Assembly (NCBI GenBank): GCA_030633285.1
Contig: DAOVTC010000083.1
Span: forward strand, 1-5,835
Source: Flavobacteriaceae bacterium
GTDB taxonomy: Bacteria > Bacteroidota > Bacteroidia > Flavobacteriales > Flavobacteriaceae
Direction: 5' to 3'
DNA length: 5,835 bases
The notes below the pieces were generated by a model. It was not told the origin of the DNA. It worked only from the letters and a program-made list of their open reading frames with translations, and made no database searches. The position numbers and the translations under genes were made by a program. Shown here piece by piece: positions 1 through 5,835 of the stretch. Every line of letters starts with the position of its first letter. The first letter of the stretch is position 1.

Positions 1-85
1 ATGAGTATTTTATTACTTCATCATCATTTATCCATTTATAAAAAGGAAAAATATTGTCTTTTGAAAGTGGTTTTAGTTTTATCAT
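1..85 (-). CDS. GNAT-family N-acetyltransferase, N-terminal fragment cut by the window edge
   Basis: Reading leftward from an ATG at 85-83, 28 codons stay open to the window edge, beginning MIKLKPLSKDN and continuing through a KWINDDEVIKYS segment. The opening 'L-x-P-L' strand followed by 'W-x-N-D-x-E-V-x-x-Y' is the usual N-terminus of RimJ/RimL-type GNAT acetyltransferases, which transfer an acetyl group from acetyl-CoA to an amine (protein N-termini, antibiotics or small metabolites). An in-frame TAA lies about ten codons upstream with no other ATG between, so this start is the only good one. The acetyl-CoA binding core lies outside the window, so the substrate cannot be guessed. The gene is on the same strand as purC, 123 bp after its stop. 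The call rests on a short motif and could be wrong in detail. Confidence 0.6.
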   Translation of the reverse strand, partial: MIKLKPLSKDNIFPFYKWINDDEVIKYS

Positions 86-208
86 TCCATTTTTCGAAGT
101 TTTTTTTAATTATGCCTTGAAATACTGGCAAACCATTACATCATAATAAAACAAATATTTAACACCAATAATATTAAGATAAACACAATTTTTTATTGTT
201 TTATTTAC
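86..208. other. Spacer between purC and the GNAT gene
   Basis: This 123-bp AT-rich spacer holds no ORF I can support. A weak inverted repeat (ACAAT at 185-189, ATTGT at 195-199, loop of five T, two further pairs outside a mismatch) lies just after the purC stop on the minus strand. It has only five perfect A/T-rich pairs and no clean U-tract on that strand. It could help end purC transcription but is too weak to call a terminator. No TAnnTTTG match for the GNAT gene was found. Confidence 0.4.
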
Positions 209-1162
209 CTATTGATCTCTCTCCAAAAATGCTGTAACATTATTCTTAATTCTATCAGAAACATCACTAACATTGGCCTTTACAAATGCTTTTCCTGTAA
301 TTTGTTCATACAGTTCAATATATCTATCAGAAATTTCTTTAATCTTCTCATCAGTCATTTCTGGTATTTCTTGTCCTTTTAAACCTTGAAATCCATTCTC
401 AATTAACCATTGTCTTACAAATTCTTTTGACAATTGCTTTTGAGCTTCACCTCTATCTTGTCTTTCCTGGTAACCATCTGCATAAAAATAACGAGAAGAA
501 TCTGGGGTATGAATTTCATCAATCAAAACAATTTTTCCATCTGATAATTTACCAAACTCATATTTGGTATCAACCAGAAGTAAATTTCTGCTTTTTGCAA
601 TTTCAGTTCCTTTTTGAAATAACTTACGTGTATAATCTTCTAATACTAAATAATCTTTTTCACTAACAATTCCTTGAGCAATAATATCTTCTCGAGAAAT
701 ATCTTCATCATGTAAGCCACCATCTGCTTTAGTAGAAGGAGTTATAATTGGTTGCGGAAACTTGTCGTTTTCTTTCATTCCTTCAGGCATAGATACACCG
801 CAAATTTCACGTTTTCCATCTCTATATTCTCTCCATGCATGACCTGAGAGATATCCTCTAATAACCATTTCAACTTTAAAAGGTTTAGCTAAATAACCAA
901 TTGCTACATTTGGGTCTGGACTAGCAATCAACCAATTAGGGACAATATCTTTTGTCTTATGCATCATATAGTAAGCAATTTGATTTAATATTTGCCCTTT
1001 ATACGGAATTTGTTTTGGCATAATTACATCAAATGCTGATAACCTATCACTTGCAATCATTACCAACAGTTTATCATCAATATTATATACTTCTCTTACT
1101 TTTCCCTTATATATTGATTTTTGTTTTGGAAAATTAAAATTTGTGTCGTTTATTGTGTTCAT
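209..1162 (-). CDS. purC: Phosphoribosylaminoimidazole-succinocarboxamide synthase (SAICAR synthase)
   Basis: This cytosolic enzyme of de novo purine synthesis joins CAIR and aspartate using ATP to give SAICAR. The 317-residue protein is complete (ATG start, TAG stop). At the N-terminus, KGKVREVY (residues 19-26) is the ATP-binding opening strand and SDRLSAFD (38-45) is strongly conserved. RGYLSGHAW (102-110) matches the first family signature region, TPSTKAD (141-147) belongs to the substrate site, DTKYEFG (198-204) is the second signature, and [11 protein letters not shown] (214-224) carries the acidic metal/ATP-binding residues. The length fits the longer form (about 300 residues or more), compared with about 240 in E. 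coli PurC. All key motifs look intact, so it should be active. It lies 62 bp after the phoH stop on the same strand and may be co-transcribed with it. Its leader is a heptanucleotide array that ends at the base before the ATG. Confidence 0.97.
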   Translation of the reverse strand: MNTINDTNFNFPKQKSIYKGKVREVYNIDDKLLVMIASDRLSAFDVIMPKQIPYKGQILNQIAYYMMHKTKDIVPNWLIASPDPNVAIGYLAKPFKVEMVIRGYLSGHAWREYRDGKREICGVSMPEGMKENDKFPQPIITPSTKADGGLHDEDISREDIIAQGIVSEKDYLVLEDYTRKLFQKGTEIAKSRNLLLVDTKYEFGKLSDGKIVLIDEIHTPDSSRYFYADGYQERQDRGEAQKQLSKEFVRQWLIENGFQGLKGQEIPEMTDEKIKEISDRYIELYEQITGKAFVKANVSDVSDRIKNNVTAFLERDQ

Positions 1163-1197
1163 TGCAGTTGTTAGTTATTGGTTGTTGGTTGTTGGTT
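1163..1197 (-). repeat. Heptanucleotide tandem array in the purC leader (unit AACCAAC)
   Basis: Read on the purC strand, five 7-base units run from 1197 to 1163 and stop directly against the purC ATG (1162-1160). The first two are exact AACCAAC, the third and fourth differ at one base each, and the fifth (next to the ATG) matches only at its first three bases. In the transcript the leader would be rich in A and C and nearly free of G, and so intrinsically unstructured. No Shine-Dalgarno sequence is present. Whether the array acts in translation or is only a slippage product cannot be told from sequence. Confidence 0.8.
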
Positions 1198-1218
1198 TAA
1201 AATATACCTGACAACCAA
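1178..1218 (-). other. Inverted repeat able to pair a phoH-purC spacer segment with the purC heptad array
   Basis: On the minus strand the 8-mer TTGGTTGT (1218-1211) lies just after the phoH stop. Its reverse complement ACAACCAA occurs twice inside the heptad array, at 1192-1185 and 1185-1178. Two alternative 8-bp hairpins with loops of about 18 and 25 bases are therefore possible in the spacer RNA. No U-tract follows either stem, so this does not look like an intrinsic terminator. The pairing may simply follow from the repeat having an inverted copy nearby. Confidence 0.4.
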
Positions 1219-1224
1219 AAACTG

Positions 1225-2169
1225 TTATTCAGATTCTTTATTTTTATAGGCATTAATTATTTTTTTCACCAATTTATGTCTAATTACATCTTTATCATCA
1301 AGGTGAACTACTGCTATTCCGTCTAAACCTTTTAAGGTTAATAAAGCGTCATTAATCCCTGAATTTGTTCTAGGGGGTAAATCAATTTGCCCGGGATCTG
1401 CTGTAATAATAAATTTTGCATGTTTACCCATTCGTGTTAAAAACATTTTCATTTGACTATTTGTGGTATTTTGAGCCTCATCTAAAATTACAAAAGCGCT
1501 ATCTAAAGTTCTTCCTCTCATAAATGCCAAAGGAGCAATTTGAATAATTCCTTTTTCAATATATGATTCTAATTTTTCAAAAGGAATCATATCACTTAAA
1601 GCATCATATAAAGGCTGCATATATGGGTCTAGTTTTTCTTTTATATCTCCTGGTAAAAATCCTAATTTTTCACCAGATTCTACTGCTGGTCTAGTTAAGA
1701 TTATTTTTCGTACTTGGTTTTCTTTCAATGCTTTAACAGCTAACGCAACAGATGTATAAGTTTTTCCTGTACCAGCCGGACCTATTGCAAAAAGCATATC
1801 ATTCTTTTGCATTAAATCTACCATTTTTCTCTGATTTACAGTTTTGGCTTTAATCAACCTTCCCTGCACACCATGTACTAAAATATCAGTAGATTTTTTT
1901 GAACTTTTATGCTCAGTATCAGAAGTCATCAATCGCTCAATACTATTTTCATCTAATTTATTATAACGATTAAAGTATTTGATCAGCATACTAAAACGTT
2001 TTTCAAACTCATCTAATAAAACAGGTTCTCCAAATATTTTAATTTTATTTCCCCTAGCAACAATTTTTAACTTTGGAAAATATTTCTTTATCAATTCAAT
2101 GTTGTCATCGTTAGTCCCGAAAAGGTCTTTTGGGCTTATTTCTTCTAATTCAATTATTCTTTCGCTCAA
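1225..2169 (-). CDS. phoH: PhoH family protein (PhoH-like NTPase), TTG start
   Basis: PhoH-like proteins are cytosolic P-loop NTPases related to the helicase superfamily I core, linked to RNA metabolism and stress or phosphate limitation; the exact role is not settled. The protein is 314 residues, normal for the PhoH/YbeZ type. An N-terminal region of about 100 residues (including KIVARGNKIKIFG, 35-47) resembles the small nucleic-acid-binding N-terminal part of the family. It is followed by Walker A GPAGTGKT (130-137), the ILTRPAVESGEKLGFLPGD block (157-175), APLAFMRGRTL (212-222), Walker B FVILDEAQN (226-234) and the motif III region TADPGQIDLP (256-265). In that last motif Ala replaces the more usual Gly before the Asp, and the Gln is kept. 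The start is a TTG at 2169-2167: the upstream in-frame stop is only six codons away, no ATG lies between, and the next Met (residue 61) would remove conserved sequence. It is divergent from the DUF62 gene and upstream of purC. Confidence 0.95.
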   Translation of the reverse strand: MSERIIELEEISPKDLFGTNDDNIELIKKYFPKLKIVARGNKIKIFGEPVLLDEFEKRFSMLIKYFNRYNKLDENSIERLMTSDTEHKSSKKSTDILVHGVQGRLIKAKTVNQRKMVDLMQKNDMLFAIGPAGTGKTYTSVALAVKALKENQVRKIILTRPAVESGEKLGFLPGDIKEKLDPYMQPLYDALSDMIPFEKLESYIEKGIIQIAPLAFMRGRTLDSAFVILDEAQNTTNSQMKMFLTRMGKHAKFIITADPGQIDLPPRTNSGINDALLTLKGLDGIAVVHLDDKDVIRHKLVKKIINAYKNKESE

Positions 2170-2216
2170 ACGGATAAAATTTAATTATAAGTACTTTTAT
2201 TATTTATTAATTTGAT

Positions 2217-2224
2217 TAAATTTG
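2217..2224 (+). promoter_or_regulatory. Candidate -7 element for the DUF62 gene
   Basis: TAAATTTG matches the Bacteroidota -7 consensus TAnnTTTG on the plus strand, about 85 bases before the DUF62 start codon. No TTG is found 17-23 bases upstream, so the -33 element is missing or degenerate. The element sits five bases from the opposing phoH -7 element (2230-2237), so polymerases at the two sites could not bind together. Confidence 0.3.
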
Positions 2225-2229
2225 TATTA

Positions 2230-2261
2230 CAAAAATAGTATATTTAAAAGCAATTAAGCAA
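2230..2261 (-). promoter_or_regulatory. Candidate Bacteroidota sigma-A promoter for phoH
   Basis: On the minus strand TTG (2261-2259) is followed after 21 bases by TATTTTTG (2237-2230), which fits the TTG-N(17-23)-TAnnTTTG form known for Flavobacterium housekeeping promoters. Transcription would begin near 2224, giving a leader of about 55 bases before the phoH TTG. The match is exact, but the DNA is so AT-rich that chance matches are not rare. Confidence 0.4.
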
Positions 2262-2308
2262 CTGCAAAATTTTAAATATTCTTAAAAATAGAAAACCTTT
2301 AAAAATAT

Positions 2309-3139
2309 ATGCCAATAATTACTTTAACAACCGATTTTGGTACTAAAGATCACTTTGTTGGCGCTGTTAAAGGAGCAATCTACAAAGAATTGAACGATGC
2401 AATTATAGTTGATATTTCTCATCAAATTACTCCTTTTAGCCTAACCGAAGCTGCATATATTATAAAAAATTCTTATAAAAATTTTCCTAATGGAACTATA
2501 CACATTATAGGTGTTGATTCTGAAATTAGCGTTGAAAATATACCCATAGCAATTCAACTTGATAACCAATTTTTTATTTGTTGTGATAATGGAATTATTT
2601 CAATGATTACAAACGAAATAAAACCAGATAAAATTGTTGAAATTACCATTCAAAACCCTAATGAAAATAAATTTTCTGTTTTAGATATTTTCGTAAAAGT
2701 CGCTTGTCATATTGCCAGAGGTGGTAAACTTGAAATTATTGGCAAAAATATCAATGCTATCAAAAAATTATATGAAATTCAACCAAAAGTAAATACAGAA
2801 CAAAACCAAATTGTAGGAAGTGTTATTTACATAGATAATTTTGGCAATGTTATTAGCAATATTTCACAAAATTTATTCAATACTATTGGAAAAGGTCGTG
2901 AATTTGAAATAATTGCAAGAAACTATACTTTTACCAAAATTTTTAAAAAATACAATGAAATAGTAGATTTTACATTGGATTTAGAAAAAAGACAAGATGA
3001 TGGTAAAAGACTGGCTTTATTCAATTCGGGGCATTTTTTAGAAATAGCAATGTACAGAAGTAACCTTAAAACTGTTGGAGGTGCTTCGAGTTTATTAGGT
3101 TTGAATTATCGTGATAACATAACAGTAAGATTTATTTAA
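2309..3139 (+). CDS. DUF62 / SAM hydroxide adenosyltransferase family protein
   Basis: Members of this family (relatives of fluorinase and chlorinase) split S-adenosylmethionine to adenosine and methionine, using water activated by an Asp-Arg-His triad. The 276-residue length is usual and the protein is complete. The N-terminal domain opens with the family hallmark TLTTDFGTKDHFVGAVKG (5-22), followed by VDISH (34-38), IHIIGVD (64-70) and CDNGIIS (92-98). The C-terminal beta domain has IYIDNFGN (174-181), corresponding to the family 'D-x-F-G-N' nucleotide-binding loop, and ALFNSGHFLEIA (236-247). By eye-alignment to the family's 'VDPGVGxxRRP' and 'FHGRDIF' blocks, the triad Asp is kept (D70), but the Arg position reads Asn (N77) and the His position reads Ser (S123), so hydrolase activity is uncertain. 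There is no signal peptide or membrane span. It starts a rightward series leading to gldFG, 67 bp before the next gene. Confidence 0.92.
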   Translation: MPIITLTTDFGTKDHFVGAVKGAIYKELNDAIIVDISHQITPFSLTEAAYIIKNSYKNFPNGTIHIIGVDSEISVENIPIAIQLDNQFFICCDNGIISMITNEIKPDKIVEITIQNPNENKFSVLDIFVKVACHIARGGKLEIIGKNINAIKKLYEIQPKVNTEQNQIVGSVIYIDNFGNVISNISQNLFNTIGKGREFEIIARNYTFTKIFKKYNEIVDFTLDLEKRQDDGKRLALFNSGHFLEIAMYRSNLKTVGGASSLLGLNYRDNITVRFI

Positions 3140-3157
3140 AATAAATGTGAGAGAAAT

Positions 3158-3206
3158 TTTAGAGTTTAGATTTTGAACTTTAGGCTTTTAACTTTAAACT
3201 TTAAAA
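3158..3206 (+). repeat. Heptanucleotide tandem array abutting the monooxygenase-like start codon (unit TTTARAC)
   Basis: Exactly seven 7-base units (49 bp) run without a break to the base before the ATG at 3207. Every unit begins TTT. Against the consensus TTTAAAC, one unit is exact, three differ at one base and three at two bases. The copies nearest the ATG are closest to consensus. No Shine-Dalgarno sequence is present. The period and the placement against the ATG are the same as in the array before purC, but the unit sequence is different. Confidence 0.75.
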
Positions 3207-3503
3207 ATGTTTATAAGGATAGTAAAAATGAGTATTGATAAAGATAAAATTGAAGAATTTTTAAGCAACTTTCATCAAAACAAAGAAAAAATTAGAAACT
3301 TTCAAGGCTGTCAATTTTTAGAATTATATCAGGATAAAAATGATGATAACATCTTTTTTACTTACAGTTATTGGAATACAGAAGAAGATTTAGAAAATTA
3401 TAGAAAATCTGATTTTTTTCAAAATGTTTGGTCAAAAACAAAAATTTTATTCAACGAAAATCCACAAGCATGGAGTGTAAATAAAATTGTGAGTTTAAAA
3501 TAA
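3207..3503 (+). CDS. Antibiotic biosynthesis monooxygenase (ABM) domain protein, putative quinol monooxygenase type
   Basis: A 98-residue single-domain protein, matching the usual size of dimeric alpha/beta-barrel ABM proteins (ferredoxin-like fold). Some of these oxidise quinols or aromatic polyketides without cofactors, and others degrade haem; the substrate here is unknown. The order fits the fold: first strand FIRIVKMSI (2-10), helix around 12-31, second strand CQFLELYQD (35-43), third strand FFTYSYW (50-56), then the TEEDLENYRKSDFFQNVW stretch (58-75) and a closing strand near 88-97. W56, the aromatic pair F70-F71 and W75 are positions usually aromatic in the family. The ATG at 3207 is preferred over the one at 3228 because the residues between form the first strand. 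It lies between the DUF62 gene and gldF, 48 bp before gldF, with no obvious link to either product. Confidence 0.8.
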   Translation: MFIRIVKMSIDKDKIEEFLSNFHQNKEKIRNFQGCQFLELYQDKNDDNIFFTYSYWNTEEDLENYRKSDFFQNVWSKTKILFNENPQAWSVNKIVSLK

Positions 3504-3551
3504 ATTTTGGTGGATTATCACAAATAAAACTTAAAACAATAATAACAATAT

Positions 3552-4271
3552 ATGATTGCAATTTTAAAAAAAGAACTTAATTTATTTTTTGCTTCACCGA
3601 TAGGCTACCTAGTCATTGCAGTTTTTTTACTGATAAATGGTTTGTTTTTATGGGTATTTAAAGGTGAATTTAATATTTTAAATGCTGGATTTGCTGATTT
3701 AAATAGTTTCTTTTTTATTACACCTTGGTTTTTTATTTTTTTAATTCCGGCAATTACCATGCGAAGTTTTTCTGATGAAATCAAATTAGGAACTATTGAA
3801 ATTTTAAAAACAAAACCCATAACGATTTGGCAAATTGTAATTGGTAAATTTTTAGGATCTTTTATATTGATTATCATTGCTTTAATCCCAACACTCACTT
3901 ATATTTATACTATAATTAAACTTGGAAATCCAGTTGGGAATTTGGATTTTGGCATTACACTCGGCTCCTATTTTGGCTTGTTATTTTTGGCTAGTTCTTT
4001 TACTGCTATCGGATTATTCACTTCAACTTTATCTAACAATCAAATAGTTGCATTTATTATTGGAGTTGCATTATCGTATTTTTTATTTTATGGTTTTGAA
4101 GCAATAGCAGAATTGAATCTTAGTCAAAGTTTTCTAATAGAACATTTAGGATTGTACAGCCATTTCAAAAGTATAGCCAGAGGTGTAATTGACACAAGAG
4201 ATATATTATATTTTGCAAGTGTTACCTTTTTCTTTTTATATCTAACCAAAATAAAACTTGATAATAAATAA
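3552..4271 (+). CDS. gldF: GldF, gliding-associated ABC transporter permease
   Basis: This inner-membrane ABC-2 type permease forms, with the ATPase GldA and the auxiliary GldG, a transporter linked to gliding in Flavobacterium johnsoniae; its transported substrate is not known. The protein has 239 residues and about six membrane spans (near 16-36, 53-70, 100-122, 137-158, 163-181 and 217-233). The cytoplasmic stretch RSFSDEIKLGTIEIL (71-85), followed by KTKPIT (86-91), is the ABC-2 coupling region typical of GldF and NosY-like permeases, and the opening ELNLFFASPIGYLVIA (8-23) is characteristic of the family. The ATG follows an A-rich leader with no Shine-Dalgarno sequence, as is usual in this phylum. 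gldG follows 32 bp later on the same strand, so the two are almost surely co-transcribed. gldA is not in the window, as expected, since in F. johnsoniae it lies elsewhere. Confidence 0.94.
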   Translation: MIAILKKELNLFFASPIGYLVIAVFLLINGLFLWVFKGEFNILNAGFADLNSFFFITPWFFIFLIPAITMRSFSDEIKLGTIEILKTKPITIWQIVIGKFLGSFILIIIALIPTLTYIYTIIKLGNPVGNLDFGITLGSYFGLLFLASSFTAIGLFTSTLSNNQIVAFIIGVALSYFLFYGFEAIAELNLSQSFLIEHLGLYSHFKSIARGVIDTRDILYFASVTFFFLYLTKIKLDNK

Positions 4272-4303
4272 ATATCAATTACTTAATTAGTATCTAGTCA
4301 AAA

Positions 4304-5835
4304 ATGAATAAACAAAAATTATATTTAAAAATTCCTCTAATTATTATTGCATTAATTGTGCTTAATATTTTAGGAAATTCATTTTATAAACGCTTTGATT
4401 TAACAAAAGATAAACGCTACACATTATCAGAGGTCACCCAAGATATCATTAAAAACATTGATGAACCTATTGTTATTAAAGTGTATTTAGAAGGTGATTT
4501 TCCATCAGAATTTAGACGATTGCAAACTGAAACTAAACAGCATTTAGAAGAATTAACAGCAATAAATAATAATATAAAATTTAGATTTATTAATCCTCTT
4601 AATAAAGCAGAAGAGTTAATAAAAAAAGGCTTACAACCAAGCCGGCTTACAGTTCAAGAAAATGGAAAAAATTCTGAAGCAATTATTTTTCCTTGGGCCA
4701 CTATTACCCATAAAGATAAAACTGTAAATATTTCACTACTAACCAATCAAACAACAGGTACACAAGAAGATCAACTACAAAACTCTATTGAAAATTTAGA
4801 ATTCTCTTTCGCGGAAGCTATTTATAAAATATCCTCTGAAAATAAACAAAAAATCGCAATTTTAAGGGGAAACGGAGAGCTTGATGACATGTATTTAGTC
4901 GGCTTTTTAAGACAATTGAGAGAGTACTATAGGTTAGCAGTTTTTACTTTAGATTCAGTAAGCAAAAACCCTCAAAAAACATTAAAACAACTTACTGAAT
5001 ATGATTTGACAATTATTGCAAAGCCTACAAAAGGTTTTACTGAAAAAGAAAAATTCACACTAGACCAATACATTACAAACGGAGGTAAAGTTCTATGGCT
5101 TATTGACAATGTAAATGCTGAACTTGACAGCCTTATGAAAACTGGAGAAACTTTAATTTATAATCGTGATTTAAACCTCACTGATTTGTTATTTAGTTAT
5201 GGTGTAAGATTAAATTATGATTTAATAAAAGACGCATACAGTTCTACAATTAGACTGGCTTCTGGCAATACTGGAGACCAAACACAATACCAAGATTTCT
5301 TATGGCATTATTATCCAAAAAATACTTCAAAAAATAATCATCCAATAAACAAAAATATTGACCCAGTACGATTGCGTTTTGCAAATACAATTGACACTTT
5401 AAAAAACAATATTCATAAAACCATTTTATTGCAAAGCTCAATATATTCGAAACCTTTAGGAACACCAAGTTTAATCACTTTAAATGAAGTTGCAAAAGAG
5501 CCATCTCAAAAAGATTACAACCAAGGCAACCAGACCCTAGGTGTACTTTTAGAAGGCGAATTTACTTCAGGCTATGCTACAAGAGTAAAACCATTTAATA
5601 CTGATTTATATAGAGATAAAAGTCAAGCTAATAAAATGGTAATTATTGCTGATGGTGATATTATTGCAAATGAAATTTTTCAAGGAATACCTTTAGATTT
5701 AGGCCTAGAAAAATATACAAATATCCGTTATGGCAATGCTACATTTTTATTAAACACTATCAATTATATGCTAGATGATATTGGTTTGATGCAATTGCGT
5801 TCTAAAAATATTAAAATTCAATTTTTAGATAAAGA
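4304..5835 (+). CDS. gldG: GldG, gliding-associated ABC transporter auxiliary subunit (3' end outside window)
   Basis: This is the substrate-binding-like auxiliary partner of GldF, anchored in the inner membrane with most of the protein outside the cytoplasm. 510 codons are visible with no stop; family members are about 560 residues, so roughly 50 residues, probably including the C-terminal membrane span, lie beyond the edge. An N-terminal span (about 9-27) is followed directly by RFDLTKDKRYTLS (30-42), the hallmark of GldG and related ABC_transp_aux proteins. A Rossmann-like GIFT/IFT52-type region includes KIAILRGNGELDD (183-195; relatives usually have 'GHGE'), YDLTIIAKPTKGFTEKEK (233-250) and GGKVLWLID (260-268). 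Later blocks are VLLEGEFTSGY (414-424) and MVIIADGDIIANE (445-457), both typical of GldG. The start at 4304 gives the hydrophobic anchor at the proper place. I see no frameshift. Confidence 0.94.
   Translation, partial: MNKQKLYLKIPLIIIALIVLNILGNSFYKRFDLTKDKRYTLSEVTQDIIKNIDEPIVIKVYLEGDFPSEFRRLQTETKQHLEELTAINNNIKFRFINPLNKAEELIKKGLQPSRLTVQENGKNSEAIIFPWATITHKDKTVNISLLTNQTTGTQEDQLQNSIENLEFSFAEAIYKISSENKQKIAILRGNGELDDMYLVGFLRQLREYYRLAVFTLDSVSKNPQKTLKQLTEYDLTIIAKPTKGFTEKEKFTLDQYITNGGKVLWLIDNVNAELDSLMKTGETLIYNRDLNLTDLLFSYGVRLNYDLIKDAYSSTIRLASGNTGDQTQYQDFLWHYYPKNTSKNNHPINKNIDPVRLRFANTIDTLKNNIHKTILLQSSIYSKPLGTPSLITLNEVAKEPSQKDYNQGNQTLGVLLEGEFTSGYATRVKPFNTDLYRDKSQANKMVIIADGDIIANEIFQGIPLDLGLEKYTNIRYGNATFLLNTINYMLDDIGLMQLRSKNIKIQFLDK

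Noticed and set aside
1..120. Plus-strand ORF of 39 codons starting at base 1
   Set aside because: Low-complexity, His/Leu/Phe-rich translation with no recognisable pattern, and it overlaps the better supported minus-strand GNAT start.
181..202. Possible intrinsic terminator after purC
   Set aside because: Only five perfect A/T-rich pairs with a 5-base loop and no U-tract on the purC strand.
427..666. Plus-strand ORF inside purC
   Set aside because: Antisense shadow of a well-conserved gene; no family features.
1979..2215. Plus-strand ORF over the phoH 5' end
   Set aside because: Antisense shadow of the conserved PhoH N-terminal region.
3501..3516. Possible promoter or terminator in the spacer before gldF
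   Set aside because: TAAATTTTG has one base too many for TAnnTTTG and lacks a TTG at proper spacing; the nearby GTG...CAC pairing has only three good base pairs.
3605..3898. Minus-strand ORF inside gldF
   Set aside because: Antisense shadow; composition mirrors the hydrophobic GldF codons.
5250..5468. Minus-strand ORF inside gldG
   Set aside because: Antisense shadow; GldG reads through without interruption on the plus strand.

Overview
The window is AT-rich (roughly 70% A+T by eye) and looks like chromosomal DNA of a member of the Flavobacteriia (Bacteroidota). The evidence is the gliding-type ABC transporter pair gldF-gldG, flavobacterial-looking PhoH and PurC proteins, near absence of Shine-Dalgarno sequences, and a match to the Bacteroidota promoter form TTG-N(17-23)-TAnnTTTG. 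Coding density is high, and no stretch over 300 bases lacks a gene. I see no tRNA, rRNA, CRISPR array, insertion sequence or attachment site.

The layout is two divergent gene sets around a 139-bp control region (2170-2308). Leftward on the minus strand come phoH (2169 to 1225, apparently from a TTG codon), purC (1162 to 209), and the first 28 codons of a probable GNAT acetyltransferase that leaves the window at its left edge (85 to 1). Rightward on the plus strand come a DUF62/SAM hydroxide adenosyltransferase-family gene (2309-3139), a small antibiotic-biosynthesis-monooxygenase-like gene (3207-3503), gldF (3552-4271) and gldG (4304 to beyond the right edge, 510 codons visible).

GldF (six-span permease) and GldG (membrane-anchored auxiliary subunit) should form an ABC transporter with the ATPase GldA, which is not encoded here. 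In Flavobacterium johnsoniae this transporter was linked to gliding motility. PurC is a core purine biosynthesis enzyme. PhoH is an NTPase linked to RNA metabolism and stress. The functional link between these genes and the gliding pair is unclear, and shared neighbourhood may be only genomic habit.

The most unusual non-coding signal is a pair of heptanucleotide tandem arrays of different sequence. One precedes purC (unit AACCAAC on the coding strand, 1163-1197). The other precedes the monooxygenase gene (unit TTTARAC, 3158-3206). Each ends exactly at the base before the ATG. Other points worth a second look are the apparent loss of two of the three catalytic triad residues in the DUF62 protein, the TTG start of phoH, and closely packed divergent promoter elements between phoH and the DUF62 gene. 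I did not find a wholly new multi-gene system; most of the window is ordinary flavobacterial core sequence.
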